Source of the DNA: Streptomyces wedmorensis
Lineage (GTDB): Bacteria > Actinomycetota > Actinomycetes > Streptomycetales > Streptomycetaceae
DNA: 42,905 nucleotides
Reading direction: 5' to 3'
Assembly (NCBI RefSeq): GCF_000716445.1
Contig: NZ_JNWK01000061.1
Location: 1 to 42,905, forward strand
The translations under genes and the position numbers were made by a program. Below, piece after piece: positions 1 to 8,477 of this stretch. A model generated the notes under the pieces. The model saw nothing but the letters and a program-made list of their open reading frames with translations. It was not told the origin of the DNA and ran no database searches. The stretch's first letter is position 1, and each line of letters begins with the position of its first letter.

Positions 1-286
1 CGGTGATGTTGAGGGCGCAGCCGCTGGCGCTCTTGAGGGTCTGGGCGCCCTGGGCGGTGGCGAGGTTGAGCTGCTCGAAGGACGTGCAGGTGGAGTTGTT
101 CCGGTCGGAACAGTTTCCGGAGGACGACCAGGTGATCCCGGAAGCGCTGAACATCGACGTGGCGGTGGCGTGGCTGATCTTGGTGACGGCGTGGGCGTCG
201 GTGGCGGCGGACAGGGCGCCGAAGCCGGGGGCGAACAGCGCGCCGGTGACGAGTGCCAGTGCGGTCATGACGGACCGGATCCTCAT
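1..286 (-). CDS. Secreted protein of unknown function, 3' part cut off by window edge
   Basis: The first 95 residues are present and the rest lies outside the window. The ATG at 286 follows an AGGAG ribosome-binding site about 8 bases upstream. Residues 1-34 look like a Sec signal peptide: basic start (MRIRSVM), hydrophobic core, and an Ala-rich end near DAHAVTK. The mature part has a Cys-rich stretch with GNCSDRNNSTCTSFEQ (about residues 58-73) and a further Cys in ASGCALNIT. That suggests disulfides and an extracellular protein. I have the impression of a conserved Streptomyces secreted family of this type but cannot name its activity. It lies downstream of the racemase on the same strand with a 181-bp gap, so it may have its own promoter. 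Confidence is good for a secreted gene and low for function. Confidence 0.75.
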   Translation of the reverse strand, partial: MRIRSVMTALALVTGALFAPGFGALSAATDAHAVTKISHATATSMFSASGITWSSSGNCSDRNNSTCTSFEQLNLATAQGAQTLKSASGCALNIT

Positions 287-467
287 GCTTCATCTCCTGG
301 GTGAGAGGTGGGTGGAAAGGGCCTTCGGCGCGGATGCCGCACATGAAGGACAGATGGGGGCCTGGCGAACCTGGCGAGGTGAGGGCACTGCCTGTGGGCC
401 GTGGTGCCGTACAGGGAGGGGCGCGAACGTGGGCGGTGGGGATGGTGGGAGGGCGCCTTGCCCAGGG

Positions 468-1640
468 TCAGGGCGTAGGGCGTTCGTCTCCGTCGTTCGC
501 GTAGACGCGCGGAACGCGCGTCCCGATCCGAGTGACGATTTCGTACACGAGGGTGCCGGCCGCCTCCGCCCAGTCCTGGGCCGTCGGTTCGCCCCGGCTG
601 CCCTGCCCGAACAGGACGGCTTGCGTGCCCGGCTCCGGTTCGTCGCCGCCGAGGTCGACCATGAACTGGTCCATGGCGACCTGTCCGGCCACCCGGCGGA
701 CGCCGTCCCCGACGAGGACGGGCCCGCGACCCGAGGCGTGCCGGGGGATCCCGTCCGCGTACCCGAGGGGGACCAGCCCGATGGTCGTTTCGTCCTCGGT
801 GACGTAGCGCTGTCCGTACGAGACGCCGTGGCCGCCCGGCAGGCGCTTCACCAGGGCCAGGCTCGCTTTCAGCGACATCACGGGTCGCAGGCCGAGTCGG
901 GCCGGGGTGCCGATCTCGGGGCTCGGTGAGAGGCCGTACAGGGAGATTCCCGTCCGGACCAGGTCGAAGTGGGCCTCGGGGAGGGTGAGGGTCGCCGGCG
1001 AGTTGGCGATGTGCCGGACCTCGGGCTCGACCCCTGCTTTCTCCGCGTGCTCGACCATCGAGCGGAAGACGTCCACTTGCGTGGCGTTCAGGGGGTGGCC
1101 GGGTACGTCCGCGCAGGCCAGGTGCGACCAGAGGCCCGTGACCTCCACCAGGCCGTCCTTCTGCGCGTCCAGGGCCGCGCCGACGAGCCGGGGCCAATCG
1201 GCGGGCGGGCAGCCGTTGCGGCCCAGCCCCGTGTCCGCCTTGAGCTGGACGCGGGCGGTCTTCCCGGTGGACCGAGCGGCCGTGCGTACCTCGTCGAGGG
1301 CCCACATGTCGCTCACCGACATGTCGAGTCCGGCCTCGATGCCCCGGTCCCACGGATCGCCGGGGGTCCACAGCCAGCACAGGACCGGCACGTCGGTGAT
1401 GCCGGCGGCCCGCAGCGCGAGTGCCTCGTGAGGCGTTGCCGTGCCCAACCAGGAGGCGCCCGCGGCGAGCGCCGCTCGGGCACAGCGGACGGCGCCGTGA
1501 CCGTAGCCGTCGGCTTTGACCACTGCCATCAGCTGGACGTGGGGGGCGACGCGGGCGCGCAGCGCTCGGACGTTGTGCCGCAGCGCACCGAGGTCGATCT
1601 CCGCGGTGGCCCGGCGGGGTGGTGAGGGTTCCGTCGTCAC
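468..1640 (-). CDS. alr: Alanine racemase (second-copy type, fold-III PLP enzyme)
   Basis: Interconverts L- and D-alanine in the cytoplasm. The GTG at 1640 is chosen because GAAGGAAG lies just upstream and the protein then starts VTTEPSPP, giving 390 residues, the usual family length. An upstream ATG at 1694 would add 18 uncharacteristic residues. The PLP lysine is K42 in VVKADGYGHG. The opposite-face catalytic tyrosine is Y275 in HGVSYGQRY. The C-terminal beta domain carries QVAMDQFMVD and YEIVTRIGTRVPRVY. The gene lies 133 bp downstream of the M23 peptidase and may be co-transcribed with it. Streptomyces normally carries a housekeeping alr elsewhere near wall genes. In this setting a role in converting D-Ala released from stem peptides to L-Ala for catabolism is plausible, but that is inference. 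Confidence 0.93.
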   Translation of the reverse strand: MTTEPSPPRRATAEIDLGALRHNVRALRARVAPHVQLMAVVKADGYGHGAVRCARAALAAGASWLGTATPHEALALRAAGITDVPVLCWLWTPGDPWDRGIEAGLDMSVSDMWALDEVRTAARSTGKTARVQLKADTGLGRNGCPPADWPRLVGAALDAQKDGLVEVTGLWSHLACADVPGHPLNATQVDVFRSMVEHAEKAGVEPEVRHIANSPATLTLPEAHFDLVRTGISLYGLSPSPEIGTPARLGLRPVMSLKASLALVKRLPGGHGVSYGQRYVTEDETTIGLVPLGYADGIPRHASGRGPVLVGDGVRRVAGQVAMDQFMVDLGGDEPEPGTQAVLFGQGSRGEPTAQDWAEAAGTLVYEIVTRIGTRVPRVYANDGDERPTP

Positions 1641-1773
1641 TGACTCTTCCTTCAGGAGGCGTCCGGTGTGGACACGCCGAGGACGTGTCGGCAAGCGGAC
1701 GTCCGGTACCCGCCCGGCCTGTCGGGGGCGGGGAGCAGGTGGGGCGCTCGCTTCCCCGCGGTCGTCCGCGGGG

Positions 1774-2766
1774 TCAGGAGGTGCAGCCGGAGGACGGAAG
1801 GATCCACGGGGACGGCGGAGCGAGACCGTCGTACAGGGCGATCAGCAGCTGCTGGGGGCAGACGGACGCGCCCTGCCGGAAGATGCCGAAGTGGAGGTGG
1901 GGGCCGGTGGAGTTGCCGGTGTTGCCGGTGCGGGCGACCAGCTGACCGGCGGTCACCCTGGTCCCGTCGGCCACGCTGCGGCTGTCGAGGTGGCAGTACT
2001 GGTAAACGATGCCGTCATCGCCGTCGATCGCCACGCCCAGACCGCAGGAGTCGTCGAGTCCGCCGTTGAGACGGGCGGTGCCGGAGGTGATGGCGTAGGC
2101 AGGGGTTCCGGTCTCGACCGCCATGTCGCCGGCCGGGTAGTCGTGGTGGGGCCACAGGAGGCTTTCGCGACCGTCGAAGACAGCCGTGCGGGGGATGATG
2201 AAGGCGTAGGTGCCCAGGGGGCCGGATCCGGGCGGTGAGCCGAGCAGGTGCTGCCAGGTCGTGGCGCCCACGGTCGTTCCACCGGTGAGCTGGTGCTGCG
2301 CCTTGTAGTCCTGGACGGCGTTGCTCGTCAGCTCCCCGAAGACTCCGTCGGCGACGATGGCGTATCCGTGCTTGCGGAGTTGGAACTGCAGGGCGCGAAC
2401 GGCGTTCACCTGGGTGGAGCCGGGAGCCACGGAGACCACCAGCCTGCTCCAGGTGGCCGGCCCGACGATCCCGTCGGCCGCGAGCCCCTGGCTCTGCTGG
2501 TAGGAGATCACGGCGCTTCTGGTCTGTGCGTCGAACTCGGCGTTGGCCGTGACGCTTCCTCCCTGCTGGCGCAGGAGGAACTGCAGGCCGGCGACGTCGT
2601 TTCCGGTGGCCCCCTTCTGCAGCACGGGCCAGTTCGGAAGGGCCGCGTGGGCCGGGACCGCGGACAGCAACCCGAGGAGCAGCACCGAGACGAGCGCGGT
2701 GACCACTGCTCGCGTGCCTCGGGGAGGGGAACTGTGCGTGGCGGAGACGGCGGATGCTGAGACCAT
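1774..2766 (-). CDS. Secreted M23 metallopeptidase with two peptidoglycan-binding domains
   Basis: A 330-residue LytM-type zinc endopeptidase likely to cut peptide cross-bridges in cell walls. The ATG at 2766 follows AGAGAGGA at good spacing; a further in-frame ATG at 2841 lacks support. Residues 1-41 form a signal peptide ending AVPAHA. Two PG_binding_1 domains follow: one around residues 46-108 (KGATGNDVAGLQFLL to DGIVGPATWSRL) and one around 117-175 (ALQFQLRKHG to VGATTWQHLL). The catalytic domain has the zinc-ligand pattern H-x-D in LWPHHDYPAGDM and the terminal HxH in TGPHLHFGI. C-terminal cysteines (SVCPQQ, SSGCTS) suggest a disulfide. It sits between the PucR regulator and alr on the same strand, which fits an extracellular wall-lytic step of the peptidoglycan-use block. 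Confidence 0.92.
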   Translation of the reverse strand: MVSASAVSATHSSPPRGTRAVVTALVSVLLLGLLSAVPAHAALPNWPVLQKGATGNDVAGLQFLLRQQGGSVTANAEFDAQTRSAVISYQQSQGLAADGIVGPATWSRLVVSVAPGSTQVNAVRALQFQLRKHGYAIVADGVFGELTSNAVQDYKAQHQLTGGTTVGATTWQHLLGSPPGSGPLGTYAFIIPRTAVFDGRESLLWPHHDYPAGDMAVETGTPAYAITSGTARLNGGLDDSCGLGVAIDGDDGIVYQYCHLDSRSVADGTRVTAGQLVARTGNTGNSTGPHLHFGIFRQGASVCPQQLLIALYDGLAPPSPWILPSSGCTS

Positions 2767-2876
2767 GGGCGGTCCTCTCTGCTCGTACGGTTGCCGACCT
2801 CGGTGACCTCGGGGGAGACGGGCCCCAGGAGGACGGGACAACGTGGCCGCTCACGGGGAGCGTGGCCGGCAGGCGT

Positions 2877-2905
2877 ACGGTAAGAACCGGACCGACTGTC
2901 TTGAA
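2877..2905 (-). promoter_or_regulatory. Candidate promoter of the M23 peptidase gene
   Basis: Read on the minus strand, TTCAAG (-35-like) is separated by exactly 17 bases from TACCGT (-10-like), about 110 bases upstream of the M23 ATG. The match to the HrdB consensus is partial. It is the best pair I can see in the 180-bp gap between the pucR stop and the M23 start. Confidence 0.3.
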
Positions 2906-2946
2906 ATGGACGGGATGTCGATCCGTCCGCAGGGTGCTTGGACTGT

Positions 2947-4491
2947 TTAACCCTGGGTGGGAACGGTGTTCTTGTATCTCTGCTGATGGGGGAGGGGTGT
3001 TCCCACCGCGCGTGCCGTCAGCGCCAGCCAGAGGTCGACCCGGTCCTCGGCCCGATCCTGCTGTCGTCCCGTCAGTCTGGCCACCTTCTCGATGCGGTTC
3101 TGGACGGTGTGCCGGTGCAGTCCGAGCAGGGAGGAGGTCTCGGCCCAGGAGCCGTTCGTCTCGAGCCAGACCCGAAGGGTTTCGACGAGCTCCCCGCCGG
3201 GGTCGGCCGCGTCGAGGGGGGCCAGTACCGTGTCGGCGAAGGCCGCCAGCGTCGCGGGACTTCCGAGACTGAGCAGGAGCCTGACGGAACCGGCTTCGGA
3301 CGCGCTGACGGGACGCCCCAGTTCGGCACTGGAGGACAGGAGGGCGATCGCCTGTCGCATGGAAAGGGCCGCGTGCTGGGGGGCGACCGCCGGGCCGATC
3401 CCCGCCGGCCGGCCCGGTGCGAAGCGGCGGAGCACGGCCGACGTGTCCAGATCCTCCGAGACGACCATCTCGACCCTGCCGCCGGTCACGCGGGCCAGTC
3501 CTCCCGGCACCGCCAGGGCGAGGTCCGCCGCGAGTTCGACCGGCTCGCCGGCGGCGAGCACCGCCACGGCCCGGATGGTGGAGGAGGGGACGCCGGCGGT
3601 CTGCAGCAGGCCCCGGGCCTGCTCGGCCGTGATGTCGCTCTGGAAGAGCCGGGCGAGGAGGGCCGCACGACGACGGCGTTGCGGCTCGTCCGCCAGATGG
3701 CGCCGCTCCAGTTCGACCGAGAGCAGGGACACCAGGACGCTGATGAGCAATCGCGCTTCCGGCGAGTCCGCGTTCAGGAGGATGAGGAAGCCGCGCAGCC
3801 TGGTGGTGCCCAGAGGCTGCACCACCAGCCTTCCGCACGGCAGGTCGGCGCCACCGCTTCCCCGCAGGCCGTGCAGGGCGACGGTCTCGATCACCGGGGC
3901 GGCGTTGGTCAGGAGCTCTTGTCCGTCGGTCCCGGCCGAGCTGATCAGGCGGCCTGAGGCATCGCAGACGGCGACGCCCGAGTGCACTGCCTGGAACCAG
4001 GACGAGAGCAGCCCCGTCAATCCGTCGCTGGAGGCCGCCGCGGAAGACAGGCGACGTTGGGTGCGAAGGGTTTTCTCCAGCAGGCGCCGTTCCTCGGCCG
4101 CGCGGGCCGCGAACACGGCTTTGGTGATGGAGGCGAAGGCGACGCTCGGCGGCGCCGCGAGCACGGGCATGCCGGCCTGCTCTGCCTGGTGGCTCAAGGC
4201 GGGCGGCACCGTCTGCAGGGGGAGGCCGGGGCCCACTCCCACGATGAGGGCGGCTGCCTTGCCGGCGCTGAGCTCTTCGACGTACGCCGCGTAGTCGCTC
4301 TCGTCGGCCGACAACAGCAGGCCGCTGGTCATCACCACTTCGGAGCCCTCGAGCCAGGAGGCGGGGCGGGTGTTCTCGGTGGCGTGCGCTGCCTCGATGA
4401 CCCGGCCGAGGCCCGTACTCCCGGCCACCAGGCGGAGCCGAAGGGAGGGAATGGCCAACAGGTCGCGAACGGTGAGGGGCATGGGACGCAT
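2947..4491 (-). CDS. PucR-family transcriptional regulator
   Basis: A 514-residue cytoplasmic regulator with the three-part PucR layout. The N-terminal PucR domain (PF07905 type) begins MPLTVRDLLAIPSLRLRLVAG and includes ASWLEGSEVVMTSGLLL. A central GGDEF-like/CdaR region (about residues 180-420) follows. The C-terminal HTH_30 domain carries LRVWLETNGSW and LGLHRHTVQNRIEKVARLTG. I take the start as ATG 4491 (MRPMPLTV); ATG 4482 three codons later is equally possible, and neither has a strong ribosome-binding site. A longer open frame to 4824 adds low-complexity Arg/Pro sequence and is rejected. PucR proteins usually respond to nitrogen metabolites and control adjacent catabolic genes. It lies between the M23 peptidase and the DigH-like glycosidase, so it is the most obvious local regulator of the peptidoglycan block (inference). 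Confidence 0.9.
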   Translation of the reverse strand: MRPMPLTVRDLLAIPSLRLRLVAGSTGLGRVIEAAHATENTRPASWLEGSEVVMTSGLLLSADESDYAAYVEELSAGKAAALIVGVGPGLPLQTVPPALSHQAEQAGMPVLAAPPSVAFASITKAVFAARAAEERRLLEKTLRTQRRLSSAAASSDGLTGLLSSWFQAVHSGVAVCDASGRLISSAGTDGQELLTNAAPVIETVALHGLRGSGGADLPCGRLVVQPLGTTRLRGFLILLNADSPEARLLISVLVSLLSVELERRHLADEPQRRRRAALLARLFQSDITAEQARGLLQTAGVPSSTIRAVAVLAAGEPVELAADLALAVPGGLARVTGGRVEMVVSEDLDTSAVLRRFAPGRPAGIGPAVAPQHAALSMRQAIALLSSSAELGRPVSASEAGSVRLLLSLGSPATLAAFADTVLAPLDAADPGGELVETLRVWLETNGSWAETSSLLGLHRHTVQNRIEKVARLTGRQQDRAEDRVDLWLALTARAVGTPLPHQQRYKNTVPTQG

Positions 4492-4735
4492 GGTCCACGA
4501 AGCGGTCCCGCCTGTCGACCGTATGTCCAGGGCCGGTTCGAAGATCGTCCGTGACGGCGCACCGGCATGCCCACCCGGCAGGGGCTGCGTCCGCGGGGGC
4601 CTTCTGAGGCGGTACGCGGGCGGGCGGGACGCGGACGGCGGCGCTGCTGGGGGGCCAAGGCCGCGGAGTGCACGGCGAGGGCCAGGCGTCACCGACCGCC
4701 CCTGGCCCAGGGACGGTCGGTGCTGACCGGAGAGG

Positions 4736-6322
4736 TCAGTGCGAGGGGCGTGACAGCTTGCCTTGACGCTGGACGCGGTCCACGGCTGCCACCGCGTACC
4801 AGCATCCCGCCGGAGCCTCGGCATCGCGGTAAGTGGTCCGTCTTCCCCCGGGGATCACCGCGATGGGGGTGGCGCGTCCGGCCTGGGGACGGTGGCCGGG
4901 GTCAGTCGGGAAGCGGTACACCGCGTAACGGAAAGGGCTGTGATCGCTGCCTTGCGCACCTGCGGAGATGTGCAGGACGGCAGCGCCGACGGAGGATTCC
5001 CGCTGGACCTTCACGACCGGCCTGAGCGGGCCGGGCCGCGTGTCCAAGCGGGTCGGGAGCGGGCCCAGAACGGGTTCCCGCCAGTGGGCCAGCCGCATGG
5101 CGGCGAAGTCTCCCACGCGGTCCGCCCGGACGTCCTTGGCGCTGAAGAACAGGTCACCACCGATCTCGGGAAGCGTGGCGTTCAGCGTCAGGTGGCGTGT
5201 GAGCTCCTTGCCGTCCTGCCAGGGCGCCGGCTGGCCGGCCGTCCCGGACTTGTAGACCGCCTGCCCGATCCACAGCTCGGTGTCCGTGTCCCTGACCACC
5301 TCGGCCCACCACGGCGCGAGGACGGCGTAGTCGGCAACCGGCAGTCCGATGTGCCAGTACACCTGGGGCGCGACGTAGTCGAGCCAACCCCGTTGCACCC
5401 AGCCCCGGGTGTCCGCGTGCAGGCCGTCGTAGGACTGGAAGGCGGCGGTTCGCGACCCGCGTGGATCCGTGGTGGCATTGCGCCAGACGCCGAAGGGACT
5501 GATGCCGAAGAGCGCGTTCGGCCTGACCGCGCGTACGGCGTCCCGCATCTCACGAACCATGAGGTCCACATTGGCGCGGCGCCACGCGGCCTTGTCCGCG
5601 TGGCCCGCCCCGTGGACCCGGAACGTCTCCTCGTCGGGGAAGTCCGAACCCGCCACCGGATACGGGTAGAAGTAGTCGTCGAAGTGGACGCCGTCGATGT
5701 CGTACCGCCGGACGGCGTCGAGCATGGCTTCTTGGCAGAAGCGCCGGGCGTCCGGCACGCCGGGGTCGTAGTAGAGCTTGCCGCCGTAGGAACGGATCCA
5801 CTCCGGATGCGCGCGGGCCGGATGCCGGGGGTCCAGCCGGGACGGGTCGGCCTGCATCGAAACCCGGTAGGGGTTGAACCACCCGTGGAACGCGAGGCCC
5901 CGCTGGTGTGCCGTCTCGATCATGAACGCCAGCGGGTCGTACCCCGGATCCTGTCCCTGCGTACCGGTGAGCCACTGCGACCAGGGTTCGAGGGGCGAGG
6001 GCCAGAAGGCGTCGGCCGTCGGCCGGATCTGCACGAACAGGGCGTTGAACCCCAGGGCGAGGGCGTCGTCGGCCAGCCTCACGAACTCCGCGCGTTGTGC
6101 GGCGGGGTCCAGGCCGGTGCGTGACGGCCAGTCGATGTTGACCACGGAGGCGATCCACACCCCCCGCATCTGCCGCCCGATGGAAGGGACGGAGGGCGTG
6201 GCGGCATGAGCCGCGGCAGGGGGGAGTGCCGCAGCGCAGCCGGCCGCCGCGAGGGCTGCGAGCACCGCTCGGCGGTCGAGGGCGGGACGGAGCGATGAAC
6301 CGATGGAGTCTTTCGACGGCAC
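4736..6322 (-). CDS. GHL10 (DUF187) glycosyl hydrolase, DigH/YngK-like, exported
   Basis: A 528-residue exported glycosidase. The GTG start at 6322 has GGAGG five bases upstream. The N-terminus has an RR pair (LDRRAVLAAL) before a hydrophobic stretch, a Tat-like signal. C29 in LAAAGC might be a weak lipobox, otherwise cleavage is near AAAHAATP. The catalytic TIM barrel begins MRGVWIASVVNIDWPS. It contains GFNALFVQIRPTADAFW, HGWFNPYRV and the family hallmark DGVHFDDYFYPYP near residues 210-222. Later come ISPFGVWRN and YVAPQVYWHIGLP, and a short fibronectin-like C-terminal domain follows. E. coli DigH (YddW), a member of this family, cleaves peptidoglycan glycan strands that have lost their stem peptides. 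That activity fits the neighbouring amidase and M23 peptidase. The gene is divergent from the peptide transporter across a 451-bp intergenic region. Confidence 0.9.
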   Translation of the reverse strand: MPSKDSIGSSLRPALDRRAVLAALAAAGCAAALPPAAAHAATPSVPSIGRQMRGVWIASVVNIDWPSRTGLDPAAQRAEFVRLADDALALGFNALFVQIRPTADAFWPSPLEPWSQWLTGTQGQDPGYDPLAFMIETAHQRGLAFHGWFNPYRVSMQADPSRLDPRHPARAHPEWIRSYGGKLYYDPGVPDARRFCQEAMLDAVRRYDIDGVHFDDYFYPYPVAGSDFPDEETFRVHGAGHADKAAWRRANVDLMVREMRDAVRAVRPNALFGISPFGVWRNATTDPRGSRTAAFQSYDGLHADTRGWVQRGWLDYVAPQVYWHIGLPVADYAVLAPWWAEVVRDTDTELWIGQAVYKSGTAGQPAPWQDGKELTRHLTLNATLPEIGGDLFFSAKDVRADRVGDFAAMRLAHWREPVLGPLPTRLDTRPGPLRPVVKVQRESSVGAAVLHISAGAQGSDHSPFRYAVYRFPTDPGHRPQAGRATPIAVIPGGRRTTYRDAEAPAGCWYAVAAVDRVQRQGKLSRPSH

Positions 6323-6773
6323 GGCTGCCTCCGGGGGGCAAGTGGCTTCGGCCTGTGAGAGAGGGACGGTGCTGGACCGGGTGTCGTGGGCGTCCAGAAG
6401 GTGGGGCAAGAAGCGCGCAGCCCTCCGCGGCAAGTAACAGGCGTAAGCCTGGCTGTTAGAAGGCTTCATATGTATCGTCTGTTTCGTCCTTCAGGAGTGT
6501 CGCGGCGCGATCGCAGGCCCCTTGTCGAGCACGCGGTGCGTGTCGTGCCTCCAGCGATCGAACGCCGGGTGGGCGTGACAGTCGCCGCGCACGGCCATGC
6601 TCCGCCCCGACGGCCGGGAGCCGGTAACGACCCGATGTCCACTGTGCTGGAGGGAGCTTGGACATTCCGTCGATCGTCTGCCCGTCGGCCGGATACCTAC
6701 GGTGTCGCCCCGGCCCCACTCCACGAGCCGTCCGTCAGCTGCCCCGCTCGGGGCGGCGAACCGCCTTCCCGAA
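6323..6773. other. Divergent intergenic region between the GHL10 glycosidase and the peptide transporter
   Basis: A 451-bp non-coding stretch between two divergent starts. It must hold both promoters. The only structure I can point to is the nested inverted-repeat cluster at 6435-6466, listed separately. I see no convincing small gene in it. Confidence 0.7.
6435..6466. promoter_or_regulatory. Nested inverted repeats, candidate operator
   Basis: Three perfect inverted repeats interlock within 32 bp. TAACAG (6435-6440) pairs with CTGTTA (6453-6458). CAGGC (6439-6443) pairs with GCCTG (6447-6451) around a four-base centre. AAGCCT (6445-6450) pairs with AGGCTT (6461-6466). They lie about 115 bp upstream of the glycosidase GTG and 310 bp upstream of the transporter start. 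A binding site for the neighbouring PucR protein or another local regulator is possible; the binding protein is not known. Confidence 0.4.
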
Positions 6774-8405
6774 ATGAGCACAGCGCACATGAACACCGCC
6801 CGCTCCACCGTCCTGGCGGCATCGGTCGCCCTCACCCTCACCCTGGTCGCCACGGCCTGCGGACCGGCAGAGTCGACGAAGGCGAACAACGCGTCCGACA
6901 AGCCCGGCGGCACCTACTCGGTAGCGCTGACGGAGCCCGACCACCTCCTGCCGGGTCGGACCACCAGCAGCTACTCCCTGCAGGTCCTGCAGGGACTCTT
7001 CGACCCGCCTGCCTCGCTCGACCCGAAGGACGGCACCGTCAAGCCGCTGGCCGCCCTCTCCTGGCTCACCGAGGACAACGTCGTCTGGACCGTCAAATTC
7101 AGATCAGGCACCACCTTCCACAACGGCGAGAAGGTCACGGCCGCCAGTTTCGCGGACGCGTGGAACGCCGCCGCCTACGGGCCGAACGGCTGGGACAGCA
7201 ACTACTACTTCGCCCAGATCAAGGGATACGACGCGCTCAACCCGACGGAAGAGGGCGCCAAGCCGACCGCCCGGACCCTGTCGGGGCTCAAGGTCGTCGA
7301 CGAGACGACCCTGCAGGTCACCCTGAAGGCCCCCTTCGGCCAGTTCCCCATGCTGCTGTCCTTCCCCGCTTTCGCCCCCCTCCCCAAGGCGGCCGTCGCC
7401 AAGCCGGACGCCTTCGATGTCGCGCCGATCGGCAACGGCCCCTACCAGCTCGACGGCCAGTGGGAGCGCAACCAGAAGATCAAGCTGAAGAAGTTCGCCG
7501 CCTACGGCGGACCCCGCGAAGCCATGGCCGATCGCATCGACTTCAAGATCTACACCAGCCGCGAGACCGCCTTCACCGAACTGCAGGCCGGAAACGTGGA
7601 CGTCCTGACGACCGTGCCGGCCGCCAACTCGATGCAGGCCAAGCGCCTCTTCGGCGAGCGCTTCTCCATACGTCCCAGCGGAACCATGGACTACCTCGGT
7701 CTGCCCGTGAAGGACCCCCGCTTCGCGGATCCCCGGATCCGCAAGGCCATCTCCATGGCCATCGACCGCAAGGGCATCACCCAGGCCATCTACAACGGCG
7801 TCTACAAGCCCGCCACCTCGATCGTGGGCGACATGATCCCCGGATACCGTCCTGACGCGTGTGGCAAGACCTGCGCCTACGACCCTGCCGCCGCCAAGAA
7901 GCTGTTCGACGAGGCCGGCGGCTTCGACGGCCCGCTGGAGCTCTACTTCTCGAACTCCGATCCCACCTACGAGCAGTGGATGACCTCCGTCGCCAACCAG
8001 CTCAAGGACAACCTCGGCATCCAGGACGTCAAGTTCCGCAAGATGGCCCCCGCCGACCTGTCCTCACTGCTCAACGACGGCAAGAACAAAGGACCCTTCC
8101 GGCAGAACTGGGTGATCGACTACCCCAGCATCCAGAACTACCTGGACGGCCTCTACTACCCCGGCAACCGGTCGGGCTGGAGCAACCGCGAGTTCGACGC
8201 CCTCGTGGCGAAGGGCAACGCCGCCAAGGGAACCGAAGCCGTCGCGGCGTACCAGGACGCGGAGGACATCGCGCTGCGCGACCTGCCGTACATCCCGCTG
8301 TGGAACTGGCAGGACCAGTCCGCGTGGAGCGACCGGATCGGGAACGTCGTCATCGACTCCTACGCCGCCGGCCTCCACCTGGACCGCGTCACCGTCAACG
8401 ACTGA
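6774..8405 (+). CDS. Peptide ABC transporter substrate-binding lipoprotein (SBP family 5)
   Basis: A 543-residue extracytoplasmic binding protein of the DppA/OppA/MppA type (B. subtilis DppE counterpart). The start is either ATG 6774 or ATG 6789; neither has a clear Shine-Dalgarno. Both give a lipoprotein signal ending LTLVATAC, where Cys is lipidated. The SBP_bac_5 domain spans most of the protein: PDHLLPGRTTSSYSLQVLQG at the N-lobe, WTVKFRSGTTFHNGEKVTA as the family signature, and ADPRIRKAISMAIDRKGI in the C-lobe. It is first in a run with two permeases, two ATPases and the amidase, 72 bp before the first permease. The family binds oligo- or dipeptides. Linkage to wall-lytic enzymes suggests murein peptides as ligand (inference). 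Confidence 0.93.
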   Translation: MSTAHMNTARSTVLAASVALTLTLVATACGPAESTKANNASDKPGGTYSVALTEPDHLLPGRTTSSYSLQVLQGLFDPPASLDPKDGTVKPLAALSWLTEDNVVWTVKFRSGTTFHNGEKVTAASFADAWNAAAYGPNGWDSNYYFAQIKGYDALNPTEEGAKPTARTLSGLKVVDETTLQVTLKAPFGQFPMLLSFPAFAPLPKAAVAKPDAFDVAPIGNGPYQLDGQWERNQKIKLKKFAAYGGPREAMADRIDFKIYTSRETAFTELQAGNVDVLTTVPAANSMQAKRLFGERFSIRPSGTMDYLGLPVKDPRFADPRIRKAISMAIDRKGITQAIYNGVYKPATSIVGDMIPGYRPDACGKTCAYDPAAAKKLFDEAGGFDGPLELYFSNSDPTYEQWMTSVANQLKDNLGIQDVKFRKMAPADLSSLLNDGKNKGPFRQNWVIDYPSIQNYLDGLYYPGNRSGWSNREFDALVAKGNAAKGTEAVAAYQDAEDIALRDLPYIPLWNWQDQSAWSDRIGNVVIDSYAAGLHLDRVTVND

Positions 8406-8477
8406 GGCCGTCACCGACCCTCTGCCGGCGCTCCTTCGGGAGCGTCACGCAGACCGATTCCCTGGGGGCCGTCCGTC

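Noticed and set aside
468..1694. Upstream ATG 1694 as start of alanine racemase
   Set aside because: It has no ribosome-binding site and adds residues absent from the family, whereas GTG 1640 has GAAGGAAG in place.
2015..4498. 827-codon open frame on the minus strand overlapping the M23 and PucR genes
   Set aside because: It is Arg/Pro/Gly-rich, has no family resemblance and lies in another frame of two well-supported genes; long open shadow frames are expected at this GC content.
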